Below, in pieces: positions 52,911 to 61,323 of a DNA stretch of 64,000 bases (positions are counted from its first letter, which is position 1; each line of letters begins with the position of its first letter). The position numbers and the translations under genes are program-made. A model generated the notes under the pieces. It had not been told where the DNA came from. It searched no databases and saw only the letters and a list, made by a program, of their open reading frames with translations. Source of the DNA: Mycolicibacterium sp. P9-64 (GTDB taxonomy: Bacteria > Actinomycetota > Actinomycetes > Mycobacteriales > Mycobacteriaceae); contig NZ_NPKO01000013.1 of NCBI RefSeq assembly GCF_008329605.1, positions 124,001 through 188,000 of the forward strand, given 5' to 3'.

Positions 52911-54025
52911 GCCCTGGTCAGCTCCGCATAACGCGTGACGTGATGATCAGTCGAGCCGAACTCGTACTGCACTGCGGTGAGTCGCTTGAAGTAGTGTCCG
53001 ATCGCCAGCTCCTCCGTCATGCCCATGCCGCCGTGCAGCTGGACCGCGTTCTGGCCGATGAATCTGGCCGCGCGACCGATCGTAGCCTTGGCCGCCGACA
53101 CCGCCCGCGCCCTCACCGCGGACTCGGCCTCGAGGTTGAGCATCGCGAGGTATACGGCCGCGACGGACTGCTCGAGCTCCATGTGCATGTCGACCATCCG
53201 GTGCTGCAGCGCCTGGAAGCTGCCGATCGGCTGCCCGAACTGCTGGCGCTGTTTGCAGTATTCGACGGTGTCGGCCAACACCTTCCGCATGCCGCCGACC
53301 GCCTCCGCGCAGACCGCGGCCGCACCTTCGTCGCGGGCCTGATCAAGCGACGGCCATGCCTGCCCCTCCTCGCCGAGCAGCGCGTCGGCGGGCAGTCGCA
53401 GACCGGTCAGAACCAGATCGGCGGCCCTGCGGTCGTCGATCGTGCGGTAGCCGTGCAGCTCGATGCCCGGTGTGCCGACCTCGACGCAGAACAGCGAGAT
53501 GCCACCATCGGTGCGGGCCGTCACCAGGAGATGCGTCGCGATCGGCGCACCGACGGCCATGATCTTGGCGCCATCGAGAATCCAGTCGGCACCGTCCCGT
53601 CGCGCCGTGGTCGACACGTCCTGCCAGCGGTCACCGGATTCCGCCTCGGCGGCGGCCAGTGCCACGATCGCGTGGCCGGCGACGATGTTCTCCAACAGGG
53701 CGGTGGCGACGTCGCCGCCCGCGCGGCGCAGCAGGCCCGCGGCCACCACGGCGGTGTCCACGTACGGCTCGACGACCAGCGCGTGGCCGAGAGCTTCGGC
53801 GATGATCATCACCTCGACGGGGCCACCACCGATGCCGCCGACGTCCTCGGGCAGGCCGGCGCCGAGGATGCCGAGTTCATCGGCGAGCGCTCGCCAGATC
53901 TCGGGCTGCCAGCCGATTCCGGTCTTGACGGCCGCTCTGCTGACCTCGAGGTCGTACCGCGTCGCCAGGAACTTGATGAGTCCGTCGCGCAGCAGTTCTT
54001 GTTCGTGCGAGAAGCTGAAGTCCAT
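52907..54025 (-). CDS. Acyl-CoA dehydrogenase, smaller subunit-type (FadE)
   Basis: 372 residues. It has the N-terminal helical and middle beta domains and the end GNAVQLHGGMGMTEELAIG-type motif (VQLHGGMGMTEELAIGHYFK), but no YEGT-type catalytic glutamate site. It starts directly after the stop of the companion gene at 54026. Adjacent mycobacterial FadE pairs of this kind form alpha2-beta2 heterotetramers (as in cholesterol side-chain oxidation), where active sites are shared. FAD-dependent oxidation of an acyl-CoA is inferred; no substrate is assigned. Confidence 0.86.
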   Translation of the reverse strand: MDFSFSHEQELLRDGLIKFLATRYDLEVSRAAVKTGIGWQPEIWRALADELGILGAGLPEDVGGIGGGPVEVMIIAEALGHALVVEPYVDTAVVAAGLLRRAGGDVATALLENIVAGHAIVALAAAEAESGDRWQDVSTTARRDGADWILDGAKIMAVGAPIATHLLVTARTDGGISLFCVEVGTPGIELHGYRTIDDRRAADLVLTGLRLPADALLGEEGQAWPSLDQARDEGAAAVCAEAVGGMRKVLADTVEYCKQRQQFGQPIGSFQALQHRMVDMHMELEQSVAAVYLAMLNLEAESAVRARAVSAAKATIGRAARFIGQNAVQLHGGMGMTEELAIGHYFKRLTAVQYEFGSTDHHVTRYAELTRA

Positions 54026-55264
54026 CTACAGTCCCAACTCCGCCTTGGCCAGAATGTTTCGCTGAATCTCGTTGCTGCCCGCGTAGATCGAGCCTGCGCG
54101 GTCGTTGAAGTAGCGCAGCGGTGCCACCGCCTGCCAGGCTTCGCCGGTGACGTAGCCGTCGGCGGGTGGCTCGAACTCGGCAACGGGTCCGCCGGGGCTC
54201 GTGGCGTGTGGCTGGTACGCGCGGCCGCGCGGTCCTGCGGCTTCCATCGCCAGTTCGGTGAGTGCCTGACTGAGTTCGGTGCCGAGCACCTTGAGCATCG
54301 ACGAGGCGGAGCCGGGATGGCCGCCACCGGCCAGCGCGGCCAGCACTCGGTACTCGAGGATCTCGAGGACCTCGGTGCGGATGCGTGCGTCGGCGAGCTT
54401 GCGGGCGAAGGCAGGGTCGTCGATCAGGCTGCCACCGGCGGGGCCTGGCTGGCTTGCCGCCGCGGCGGCCACCTCCGCGGCCATCACCTGAAGCGCGGGC
54501 GCGTGCGCGCCACCGCCGCGCTCGAATTCCAGAAGGTACTTGGCGACGGTCCAGCCGTCGTCGATCTGACCGATGACGTTCGACTTCGGGACGCGCACCT
54601 CGTCGAAGAAGACCTGATTCTGAATCTCCTCGCCCGACGTCATGACCAGCGGGCGGATCTGGATGCCTGGCGTGGCCATGTCGATCAACACGAACGTGAT
54701 GCCCTGCTGCTTCTTGCCGGTGCGCGACGTGCGGACCAACGCGAACATCCAGTTCGCCTCACTGGCGTGCGTAGTCCAGATCTTGCTGCCCGTGCAAATG
54801 AGGTCACCGCTCGCCTCATCGGAGACGGCCGCCATGGACAGGGACGCCAGGTCGGACCCGGACTCGGGTTCGGAGTAGCCCTGGCAGAAGAACACCTCGC
54901 CGGTCAGGATGCGGGGCAGGAAGAAGTCCTTCTGCGCCTGCGTGCCGTACGCGACGATCGCGTGCGCGACCATCCGGATGCCCATCGGGGACAGCGCAGG
55001 CGCGCCCGCCAGAATCGACTCGCGGCTGAAGATGTAGTGCTGCGTGAGGCTCCAGTCGCAGCCGCCGTGTTCGAGCGGCCAAGCCGGTGCCGCCCAACCG
55101 CGTTCGTGCAGGATCGCCTGCCACTGCAGGCTCGCCTCGTGGTCGCTGTAGACGCTCGTCATCAGGCGACCGGCCCGCTGCAGTTCCGGTGTCAGCTTGT
55201 CCTGCAGGAACGCCCGCACTTCATCGCGGAACGCGATGTCGGTGGGCGACCACGTCAGATCCAT
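54026..55264 (-). CDS. Acyl-CoA dehydrogenase, larger subunit-type (FadE)
   Basis: 412 residues with CQGYSEPESGSDLASLSMAA (FAD/substrate loop), DGWTVAKYLLEFERGGGAHA and the end motif GSIYAGSNEIQRNILAK. The usual YEGT glutamate is alanine here (YAGS), while a glutamate in LLEFERGG occupies the alternative catalytic position used by IVD/ChsE4-like enzymes. With the following gene at 52907 it likely makes one heteromeric dehydrogenase. Start ATG 55264. It is divergent from the PAS protein at 55410. Confidence 0.88.
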   Translation of the reverse strand: MDLTWSPTDIAFRDEVRAFLQDKLTPELQRAGRLMTSVYSDHEASLQWQAILHERGWAAPAWPLEHGGCDWSLTQHYIFSRESILAGAPALSPMGIRMVAHAIVAYGTQAQKDFFLPRILTGEVFFCQGYSEPESGSDLASLSMAAVSDEASGDLICTGSKIWTTHASEANWMFALVRTSRTGKKQQGITFVLIDMATPGIQIRPLVMTSGEEIQNQVFFDEVRVPKSNVIGQIDDGWTVAKYLLEFERGGGAHAPALQVMAAEVAAAAASQPGPAGGSLIDDPAFARKLADARIRTEVLEILEYRVLAALAGGGHPGSASSMLKVLGTELSQALTELAMEAAGPRGRAYQPHATSPGGPVAEFEPPADGYVTGEAWQAVAPLRYFNDRAGSIYAGSNEIQRNILAKAELGL

Positions 55265-55409
55265 GTGTTCCCCGTCCGTCGATGCCTATCCAGACAGTAA
55301 ACCTAGTTACCCAACTCGGTCTCGTGTCGGGGGTGCCCACAGATCGCCCCGCCCAGGCGATAATCGACACGTGGACAGGCGTCGTGGTGGAGAGGTCCGG
55401 CAGTCTCCG

Positions 55410-55772
55410 ATGACGCTGCTGAGTGAGTTACCTGCGCTGGTCCTGCTCGAGCGGTTCCCCGTGCCCGTGCTGGCCATCGGCGAGGACGGCGCGATCATCT
55501 TCGCCAACGGCGCCTTTGGGGAGATGGTCGGCAGGAGCGTCGACGAGGTCACGACGTTGACGTTCCGGCAGGTGTTCCACACCATGCCCGCCGACGAATC
55601 GGCCCTGTCCGTCGTGGCGGCTCACGCTGGGCTCATCGTCGAGTTGCGGCACCGGGACCGCTCGGTGGTCCGCGCGAAGATGAGCAAGTCGGCGCTTCTG
55701 CGGGGCGATGACCCCGTCGCACTGGCGACGTTCCAGGACGTCACCGAGCGGCTGTGGTCCGAAGAACCATGA
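55410..55772 (+). CDS. Small single-PAS-domain protein
   Basis: 120 residues. Core VPVLAIGEDGAIIFANGAFG with GRSVDEVTTLTFRQVFHTMP and a closing TFQDVTERLW is a complete PAS fold of the sensory type. There is no attached kinase, GGDEF or HTH domain, so it must act by binding a partner. ATG 55410 was used; GTG 55371 is an alternative start. It faces two TetR genes and the c-di-GMP enzyme lies 3 kb on, but no partner is obvious. Confidence 0.75.
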   Translation: MTLLSELPALVLLERFPVPVLAIGEDGAIIFANGAFGEMVGRSVDEVTTLTFRQVFHTMPADESALSVVAAHAGLIVELRHRDRSVVRAKMSKSALLRGDDPVALATFQDVTERLWSEEP

Positions 55773-55793
55773 GGCCAGTTCTGCCGTCGAATT

Positions 55794-56444
55794 CTAGGAC
55801 GACGACGAGATGCGCATCGACTGCCTTGCAAGGAATTCGCGGTAGTACTCGAGCGATTCCTCGCTAACGATCGCGGGCAGCAGGATCTCAAGGGCGCGCG
55901 CGAAGCGGCGGCGAAGATCGCGCCCGTCGGCCAGCGCGCTCGAGATCAGCTCCGCCCCGAACATCGAGGCCAACACCGTGGAGACGACGGCATCGGCGTC
56001 GACGTCGGTCCGTAGCTCACCCTGCTCGCCTGCGGACGTCACGCGGTCGGCAAGCTCATCTTGAAGGATGCCGTATGTCGCCTTCGCTGCGGCGTTGAAC
56101 CCGCCGAACGTGCGCAGCAGCCGGCACGATGCCTGCGCCATCCGGTCGGCCATGATGGCGTCGGCGACGACGAAGAAGCCGTGCACGATGTTCTCCATGG
56201 CAGGCGAACTCGGTCGGCTCGCCGAACGGAAGGCGCCGAGGATGGTGTCCATGCCCTCTTCGATGATGGCGGTGGCCACCGCTTCCTTCGACTCGAAGTG
56301 GTAGTACAGGGCGCCCTTGGTGAGTTCGGCGCGCTCGATGATGTCGGCGAGACCGGCGGCGGGATAACCGATCTCGTTGATCAAGGCGACCGCCGAGTCG
56401 ATGATCCTTCGCCGGGTGGCCTCGGATCTGGCCTGGCGCACCAT
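55794..56444 (-). CDS. TetR-family regulator (ScbR/AcrR-like), first of two
   Basis: 216 residues. HTH RRRIIDSAVALINEIGYPAA with recognition region AELTKGALYYHFESKEAVAT, then a long helical domain with SCRLLRTFGGFNAAAKATYG. The TKGALYYHF segment resembles gamma-butyrolactone-receptor-type TetRs. ATG 56444. It is 50 bp downstream of a second TetR of the same kind on the same strand. Ligand and targets are unknown. Confidence 0.87.
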   Translation of the reverse strand: MVRQARSEATRRRIIDSAVALINEIGYPAAGLADIIERAELTKGALYYHFESKEAVATAIIEEGMDTILGAFRSASRPSSPAMENIVHGFFVVADAIMADRMAQASCRLLRTFGGFNAAAKATYGILQDELADRVTSAGEQGELRTDVDADAVVSTVLASMFGAELISSALADGRDLRRRFARALEILLPAIVSEESLEYYREFLARQSMRISSSS

Positions 56445-56494
56445 CTTCGTGCACCTCCGTCAGCTGATGTAACGGCCGTTCGCCGCCCACAGGA

Positions 56495-57172
56495 TCATAG
56501 ATTGTTGGCGCGCAAAGGGACGGTGTTCTTGACTGCGAGTGCCGTCCGGCGCCTGATGAAGCCTACGAAGTAGTCGAGTTTCTCGGGGTTCGCGAAGCCG
56601 GGTAGCACCAGCAGCCACATCGATTCCAGATCGCGGAGGAAGGTCTCGGGTTCGTCCAGGTTGCTCGTCTGTCGCAGACCCAGGTACATCGACACCAGAA
56701 GCCTGGCCGCGTGTTCGGGGTCGACGCGGTCGACGACGTCTCCCTCGCCGATGGCGCGGCGGGTGAACGCCGCAAAGCCCCCGACCCAGACGTCGAGCAC
56801 CTTCGCCTGGAGTCCGTCGAAGCGGCCGACGGCCTCGAGCAGATTGAGACCCGCTCGCGCGTCGGCCTCACCGATGTCGGAGACGGCGATCAGGTAGGAG
56901 ACGTCGATCGTGGTCTCGAGTCCGGAGAGTCCGTTGGCGCGCAGTTGCTCGACGGTGGCCCACCCGCGCTCGGCGCGGTACTCGATGACGGCGTTGGCCA
57001 GCGCGTGCTTGGACCGGAAGTGGAAGTACAGCGCGCCCTTGGTGACGTCGGCGCTGGCCAGGATGTCGTCGAGGTTGACCCGGCTGTACGGCCGGGTGGC
57101 GAACTGGTGGGCGGCGGCTTGCAATATCTGCAACCGCGTCGCCTCGGCTCGCCTGTCTGCTTGCTCAGTCAC
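56495..57172 (-). CDS. TetR-family regulator (ScbR/AcrR-like), second of two
   Basis: 225 residues from GTG 57172 (AAGG upstream; TTG 57178 is a weaker alternative). HTH LQILQAAAHQFATRPYSRVN and recognition region ADVTKGALYFHFRSKHALAN are like gamma-butyrolactone-receptor TetRs. The ligand domain (AGLNLLEAVGRFDGLQAKVL) differs from its neighbour, so it is a paralogue or an independent gene. It lies upstream of a long, structured gap before the flavoprotein at 57672. Confidence 0.86.
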   Translation of the reverse strand: MTEQADRRAEATRLQILQAAAHQFATRPYSRVNLDDILASADVTKGALYFHFRSKHALANAVIEYRAERGWATVEQLRANGLSGLETTIDVSYLIAVSDIGEADARAGLNLLEAVGRFDGLQAKVLDVWVGGFAAFTRRAIGEGDVVDRVDPEHAARLLVSMYLGLRQTSNLDEPETFLRDLESMWLLVLPGFANPEKLDYFVGFIRRRTALAVKNTVPLRANNL

Positions 57173-57267
57173 CGTCAACCTTCGCCATTGCCCCGGGACC
57201 CCGCCATGACGAACCTGGACGAGCCGTTGTCCAACGTCAGTCGTGGCTGATTTTTTTCAAGACTTTA

Positions 57268-57326
57268 AGTCATCACCTTAGCTGCATAACATTCCAAAGG
57301 TATGTAAAGTACGACATGTGATGACT
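57268..57326. promoter_or_regulatory. Inverted repeat AGTCATCAC/GTGATGACT
   Basis: Perfect 9-bp arms at 57268-57276 and 57318-57326 with a 41-bp A+T-rich spacer, immediately upstream of the TetR gene at 57172. Plausible looping or dimer sites for the TetR. Confidence 0.45.
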
Positions 57327-57439
57327 CTGGGTCCGCGTTCCACCGCGGTGAACCACGGGGTCATGACGGAACCGACCGCCGTAACCGGCATCTTCGATCT
57401 CCCATGCCAGCGCCTCGCGGATGTTACGGTCTTGAGGTT

Positions 57440-57491
57440 GCCACGGTCCGCATTGGCAAACCCCCCTTCGAATGCCAGTGCGGACCGTGGC
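57440..57491. repeat. Strong 19-bp hairpin
   Basis: Arms 57440-57458 and 57473-57491 pair at all 19 positions (one G-U), with a 14-nt C-rich loop (57459-57472). No U-run follows and it lies 180 bp before a gene, so it is not a normal terminator. It could be a structured RNA, a leader element or the relic of a mobile element end. Confidence 0.6.
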
Positions 57492-57671
57492 GCCTTGCCG
57501 GCGGTACGACGAGACGTGCTCCGTTCGACCGTCAGGATGCGAGAAATCAGTTCTCAAGGGCGAAATACGCGGGCAAGTACCTCGCGGCGACGGATGCCAT
57601 CGCGACACTCCTCGCGATCAGGGTCCATTACTCACGATTCACTGCAAGCAATCTTTAGGTAGTTAACGCAG

Positions 57672-58604
57672 ATGTGGGATACGGAAGTCGATCTCGTGTG
57701 TATCGGCGCTGGAATCGGGGGCTTGGCCACCGCCATCGCCACCGTTGACGCGGGCGAAGACGTCATCGTCGTGGACACGCCGCCCGACTCGGTTCAGACT
57801 GCTGGGTCAGCAGCGATCGATGCGCGTCTCGGTGCGGCGCGGGGCTGGTTGCAGCACGACGGTGTTGACGTCGAAACCGAGGACTTCCTCGCCGCAGTCG
57901 TCGAGGGCCTCGAGCGGGTGACCCGCCGGCCGGAGGCGTGTCGCGTGCCGACTCGGGTTGCGCGGGCATGGACGGGCGACGGACGGTCGCTGGAGCCCTT
58001 CGTCGGCGCCAGGATCCGCGACTGGGACGCACAGTGCTTCGGGTCGCCGTACGGGACGCTGCACTCGAGCGTGTTCGGTTGGCGGCGCACCAAGATGCGC
58101 TCGTCGGACGGTGAGGCGATCGAGGTCATCCCGGTCGGTGAGATCGACTGGCATGACGACCTTGGCGAACACGATCTGCTCGACTGGATGGGCGGGCAGG
58201 CAGACGAGCGTGACGTCGAGGTGCTCGCGGCCAGCTCGCTGCAGCGCATCGTGTTCGAGGAAGGGCTGATCGTTGGCGTCGTGCTCGATACGCCCGATGG
58301 TCCGTACCACGTAGGCACCCGCAGGGGTGTCACGTTGTCGCCGCCCGGCAACGGGCCGGCCGCAGTCGACAAGCTGACCAATCATGCGCCGGGTGATCGC
58401 AAGCAGGTGTGCCTCGTTGGGCGCAGCGCCAGCCGCTTCGGGCGCGTCGAGTTGATCACCACCGCGGCGCCCGCCGACGTCGTCGAGCCGATCTGCTCAG
58501 CGTCGGGGCGCGAGCTGCGCGGTCGCCTTCATGAATCTCGCCAGGTTCCGTCAGACGCTTGGCGTTGCGGAAAAGTGCACGGGCACACGACCTTTGGCCA
58601 ATAA
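57672..58604 (+). CDS. FAD-binding protein of the fumarate reductase/KstD-like superfamily (short)
   Basis: 310 residues. N-terminal Rossmann motif VDLVCIGAGIGGLATAIATV and ADP-binding strand VIVVDTPPD are clear; later VEVLAASSLQRIVFEEGLIVG is the usual FAD-domain return. Full KstD/fumarate-reductase flavoproteins are 500 or more residues, so the substrate domain is reduced. The last 35 residues (from ASGRELRGRL) are Arg-rich, and the gene overlaps the convergent c-di-GMP gene by 54 bp, so the 3' end may be frameshifted. No function is assigned beyond FAD binding. Confidence 0.65.
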   Translation: MWDTEVDLVCIGAGIGGLATAIATVDAGEDVIVVDTPPDSVQTAGSAAIDARLGAARGWLQHDGVDVETEDFLAAVVEGLERVTRRPEACRVPTRVARAWTGDGRSLEPFVGARIRDWDAQCFGSPYGTLHSSVFGWRRTKMRSSDGEAIEVIPVGEIDWHDDLGEHDLLDWMGGQADERDVEVLAASSLQRIVFEEGLIVGVVLDTPDGPYHVGTRRGVTLSPPGNGPAAVDKLTNHAPGDRKQVCLVGRSASRFGRVELITTAAPADVVEPICSASGRELRGRLHESRQVPSDAWRCGKVHGHTTFGQ

Positions 58605-60350
58605 TGCCGCCATCTGCTCGCCGCTGAGCGGATGTGACAGCAGGAAGCCCTGCGCGCGGTAGCAGCCGTGGAGCACCAGCGTCCGCGCGGCGGCCTCGGT
58701 CTCGACACCCTCGGCCACCAGCTGCAAGCCGAATGCCTCGGCGAGCGCGATGATCGCTCGCACGATCGCGAGGTCGTCCGGGTTGGTGCCCAGATCGGTG
58801 ACGAAGCCCCTGTCGATCTTCAGTAGGTCCACCGGTAGCGCCTTGAGGTGGGCGAACACGCTGTAACCGGTGCCGAAGTCGTCGATGGCCAGCTGCACGC
58901 CTGCTTGTTTGAGGGCGGTTAGCGTGATGCCGGTGGTCTCGATGTCCTGAACGACGACGCTCTCGGTGATCTCCAGGCACACCGAGCCCCGCTCGAGGCC
59001 GAACTCGCGCAGGGTGCTTGCCACGGAGTCGACGAAACCTTCCGAAACCAGTTGCATCGGTGAGACGTTCAACCGCAATACGGTGTCGGCGGCCAAACCC
59101 TGCGAGCGCCAGTGCGCGAAATCCGCGCATGCAGTCCGCATCACCCAGCGGCCGAGTTCGCCTGCAAGGTTGATGGATTCGGCGACCGCGATGAACGACG
59201 CAGGGGGCAGCAAGCCCCGAGTCGGGTGCTGCCACCGAACGAGCGCTTCGATGGCGACGACGTCACCGGTGCGCATGTCGACCTCGGGCAGATAACGCAG
59301 AAACAGCCCGCCGGTCTCGATGACGCTCTGCAGGTGCAGCTCGATGTCGGTGCGGTACTCCGACGTCAGCGACATGTCGGCGGAGAACACGGACACGTGG
59401 TTGCCGCCTGCCGCCTTGGCGGTCAGGACGGCTTGATCGGCGCGACGGATCAGATCCGTCGTGGTGTCAATGCCTGGCACCCCGAGGGCGACCCCGATGC
59501 TCACCGTGCGGGTGAGCAGCTCGCCGTCGATCGCCACCCGCTCGCGCAGGATGGATTGCAGTTGGTGGGCCAGCGCCTCGGCCTCGTCCGTCGACATCGG
59601 CAACGCTGGTACCACCACGAACTCGTCACCGCCAAGGCGCGCGATCATGTCGTGCTCGCCGGTCGCCGCCTCGAGCCGGTCCGCCAGCGCCTGGATGAAG
59701 CGGTCACCGGCAGTGTGGCCGAGATAGTCGTTGATGGCCTTCAGCCGGTCCAGATCGATGAATAGCGCTGCGACGGGACTTGGCTGCCCTGGCGCCAAGC
59801 GGGCGTCCACGTCGGCCAGCAGGGCCCGACGATTGCGCAGTCCGGTCAGATCGTCGTGCTCGGCCAGGTAGCGCAGCTGCTCCTCCGCCTCGACGCGGGC
59901 CTGAACCTGTGCGAACAGCGAGGCGATCGCCATCAACGCGTTGAGTTCGGAGACGCTCCATTCACGGGCGCCGTGCTTGACGAAGCCGAGCACGCCGGTG
60001 GTGACGTCACCGGACAGCAGCGGAGCACATACCACCGAGGACGCTGCCTCGGCGCGGAACACCGTGGGTGCCCGGAGGTTCTCGGCGAACGCGAACATGG
60101 GGTCGGCGTCGGCGAAGTAGATGAACTCCAACGGATCGGCGCCCGCGACATCAGCGCGCTGTGGCCACTTCGCGATCAGCCTGGTGGCGTGAATCCGGTG
60201 ATCGTGGTGGCACAGGAAGCTGACGTCGACGTCGAAGTGGGCGACCAGGTCGGCCATCACCTGCACGCTGACCTTGAGGGAGGAGGCTGCGTCGACTCCC
60301 ATCAGGCGCGTCGCCACCCCGGTGACCACGACGTCGAGGCTGCTCTGCAT
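58551..60350 (-). CDS. GAF-GGDEF-EAL cyclic di-GMP synthase/phosphodiesterase
   Basis: 599 residues: GAF-like sensor (about 10-150), GGDEF domain (LTGLRNRRALLADVDARL through RLGGDEFVVVP) and EAL domain (VVAIEALVRWQHP, LRLNVSPMQLV, DDFGTGYSVFAHLKALP, LLKIDRGFV, CYRAQGFLLSHPL). Both catalytic motifs are intact, so it may make and degrade c-di-GMP. The layout matches the mycobacterial bifunctional enzyme DcpA (Rv1354c-like). ATG 60350. No membrane segment; it should be cytosolic and tuned by a GAF ligand. It is convergent with the flavoprotein. Confidence 0.9.
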   Translation of the reverse strand: MQSSLDVVVTGVATRLMGVDAASSLKVSVQVMADLVAHFDVDVSFLCHHDHRIHATRLIAKWPQRADVAGADPLEFIYFADADPMFAFAENLRAPTVFRAEAASSVVCAPLLSGDVTTGVLGFVKHGAREWSVSELNALMAIASLFAQVQARVEAEEQLRYLAEHDDLTGLRNRRALLADVDARLAPGQPSPVAALFIDLDRLKAINDYLGHTAGDRFIQALADRLEAATGEHDMIARLGGDEFVVVPALPMSTDEAEALAHQLQSILRERVAIDGELLTRTVSIGVALGVPGIDTTTDLIRRADQAVLTAKAAGGNHVSVFSADMSLTSEYRTDIELHLQSVIETGGLFLRYLPEVDMRTGDVVAIEALVRWQHPTRGLLPPASFIAVAESINLAGELGRWVMRTACADFAHWRSQGLAADTVLRLNVSPMQLVSEGFVDSVASTLREFGLERGSVCLEITESVVVQDIETTGITLTALKQAGVQLAIDDFGTGYSVFAHLKALPVDLLKIDRGFVTDLGTNPDDLAIVRAIIALAEAFGLQLVAEGVETEAAARTLVLHGCYRAQGFLLSHPLSGEQMAALLAKGRVPVHFSATPSV

Positions 60351-60570
60351 CCGTTCCTCCAGTATCTCGTCAGCCTTGCGGTGAAGGGTACTGGCGAAGC
60401 ACGCGGCGGCGGCATCGCACCGATGGTCGCGGGGCGCCGGTCACGAACCAGGCCTGCGCGTCATCCGGAAGGAGTAGTCGCCGATTCTGGGGAATTGTAT
60501 TGCAGTTCGTTGCGACGCATCGACTCGACGGCGACCGTGGCGCGGTCTCGGTGATGGTCGATTTGGACCG
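60351..60570. other. Intergenic region
   Basis: 220 bp between two minus-strand genes. It is ordinary high-GC sequence holding the diguanylate cyclase promoter. I see no repeat or small gene. Confidence 0.4.
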
Positions 60571-61323
60571 TCACTGCTGGCTTCCCGTCAGCCTGCCGGC
60601 CGCACCTGCCCCGTCGAAATGTCGGGCCATCAGCCGGAATTCGGCGGCAATCCGCGAGGCCTGCCTTGACTCGGCGTGCTTGGCGAACGTGCCTCGGTCC
60701 CACCACATCATCGTCGTCTGATATCGCTCGTCGGGGTATGGGGTGGGGGGAACTTGAGTCGCCACCACCCCACCCGACGTGCGCCACCGGGCGAGCACGT
60801 GCGCGCCACTGGTGGCCAGAGCGAATTTGGCGTCGAGCAACAATGCGGAGTGCAGCGGAAAACGGGCGAGAGCGTTGGTGAGCGAACGATTTCGGGCCGG
60901 ATCGTCGGTGACCCATGCGGTTTTGATTTCCACGACGCCGAACGGGATTCGATCGGTGATCAACTTCCGAACCGTATCCAAGCCGGCGCGCCCGTGCCAC
61001 TCGACGACCGCGTGCGATTCGTCGGCGTCGCCGTACGGCCCCTTGGCCCGAACGCCTGCAACCATGTGGCCGGTTTGGTCGATCGCGGCGAGGAACAGCG
61101 AAGTATCGCTGGGTTTGCGCAGTGATCCCAGGTCAAGCGCACGCTCGACGCCGTGCCTGGTGTAGCTATCTTGCGCCCCCTGCACGTATTCTGCCCAGAG
61201 TTGCGGTTTCGCAGCCGGCTCGGCCGCAACGAGGGTGCACTCGGTGTCCGGATCCCACCACTCGACGCTGCGGTCGAGGCAAAGGGGAGGGCAATCGCTG
61301 GCGTCTAGCGTCGAAACGCTCAT
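60571..61323 (-). CDS. Conserved mycobacterial protein of unknown function
   Basis: 250 residues. The segment SLFLAAIDQTGHMVAGVRAKGP followed by VRKLITDRIPFGVVEIKTAW and MARHFDGAG hints at a GNAT or autoinducer-synthase-like fold (FeeM/LuxI-like order), but no catalytic motif is certain. ATG 61323 was chosen because longer reads run through an Arg/Pro tail. It lies behind the A+T-rich 460-bp region at 61324-61783, unusual for the window, so it may be tightly regulated or laterally acquired. Confidence 0.65.
   Translation of the reverse strand: MSVSTLDASDCPPLCLDRSVEWWDPDTECTLVAAEPAAKPQLWAEYVQGAQDSYTRHGVERALDLGSLRKPSDTSLFLAAIDQTGHMVAGVRAKGPYGDADESHAVVEWHGRAGLDTVRKLITDRIPFGVVEIKTAWVTDDPARNRSLTNALARFPLHSALLLDAKFALATSGAHVLARWRTSGGVVATQVPPTPYPDERYQTTMMWWDRGTFAKHAESRQASRIAAEFRLMARHFDGAGAAGRLTGSQQ

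Larger units (their letters stand above)
57173..57671. other. 499-bp structured, partly A+T-rich intergenic region
   Basis: No credible protein-coding frame. It holds a T-run after a weak stem (TCAG-N6-CTGA then seven T, 57238-57258), the A+T-rich inverted repeat at 57268-57326, and the 19-bp hairpin at 57440-57491. The size and structure suit an unannotated RNA, a riboregulator, or divergent control sites. Confidence 0.5.

Noticed and set aside
57273..57661. Open frames on both strands across the structured gap
   Set aside because: They are Arg/Pro/Ser-rich, overlap the hairpin arms and show no family motif.
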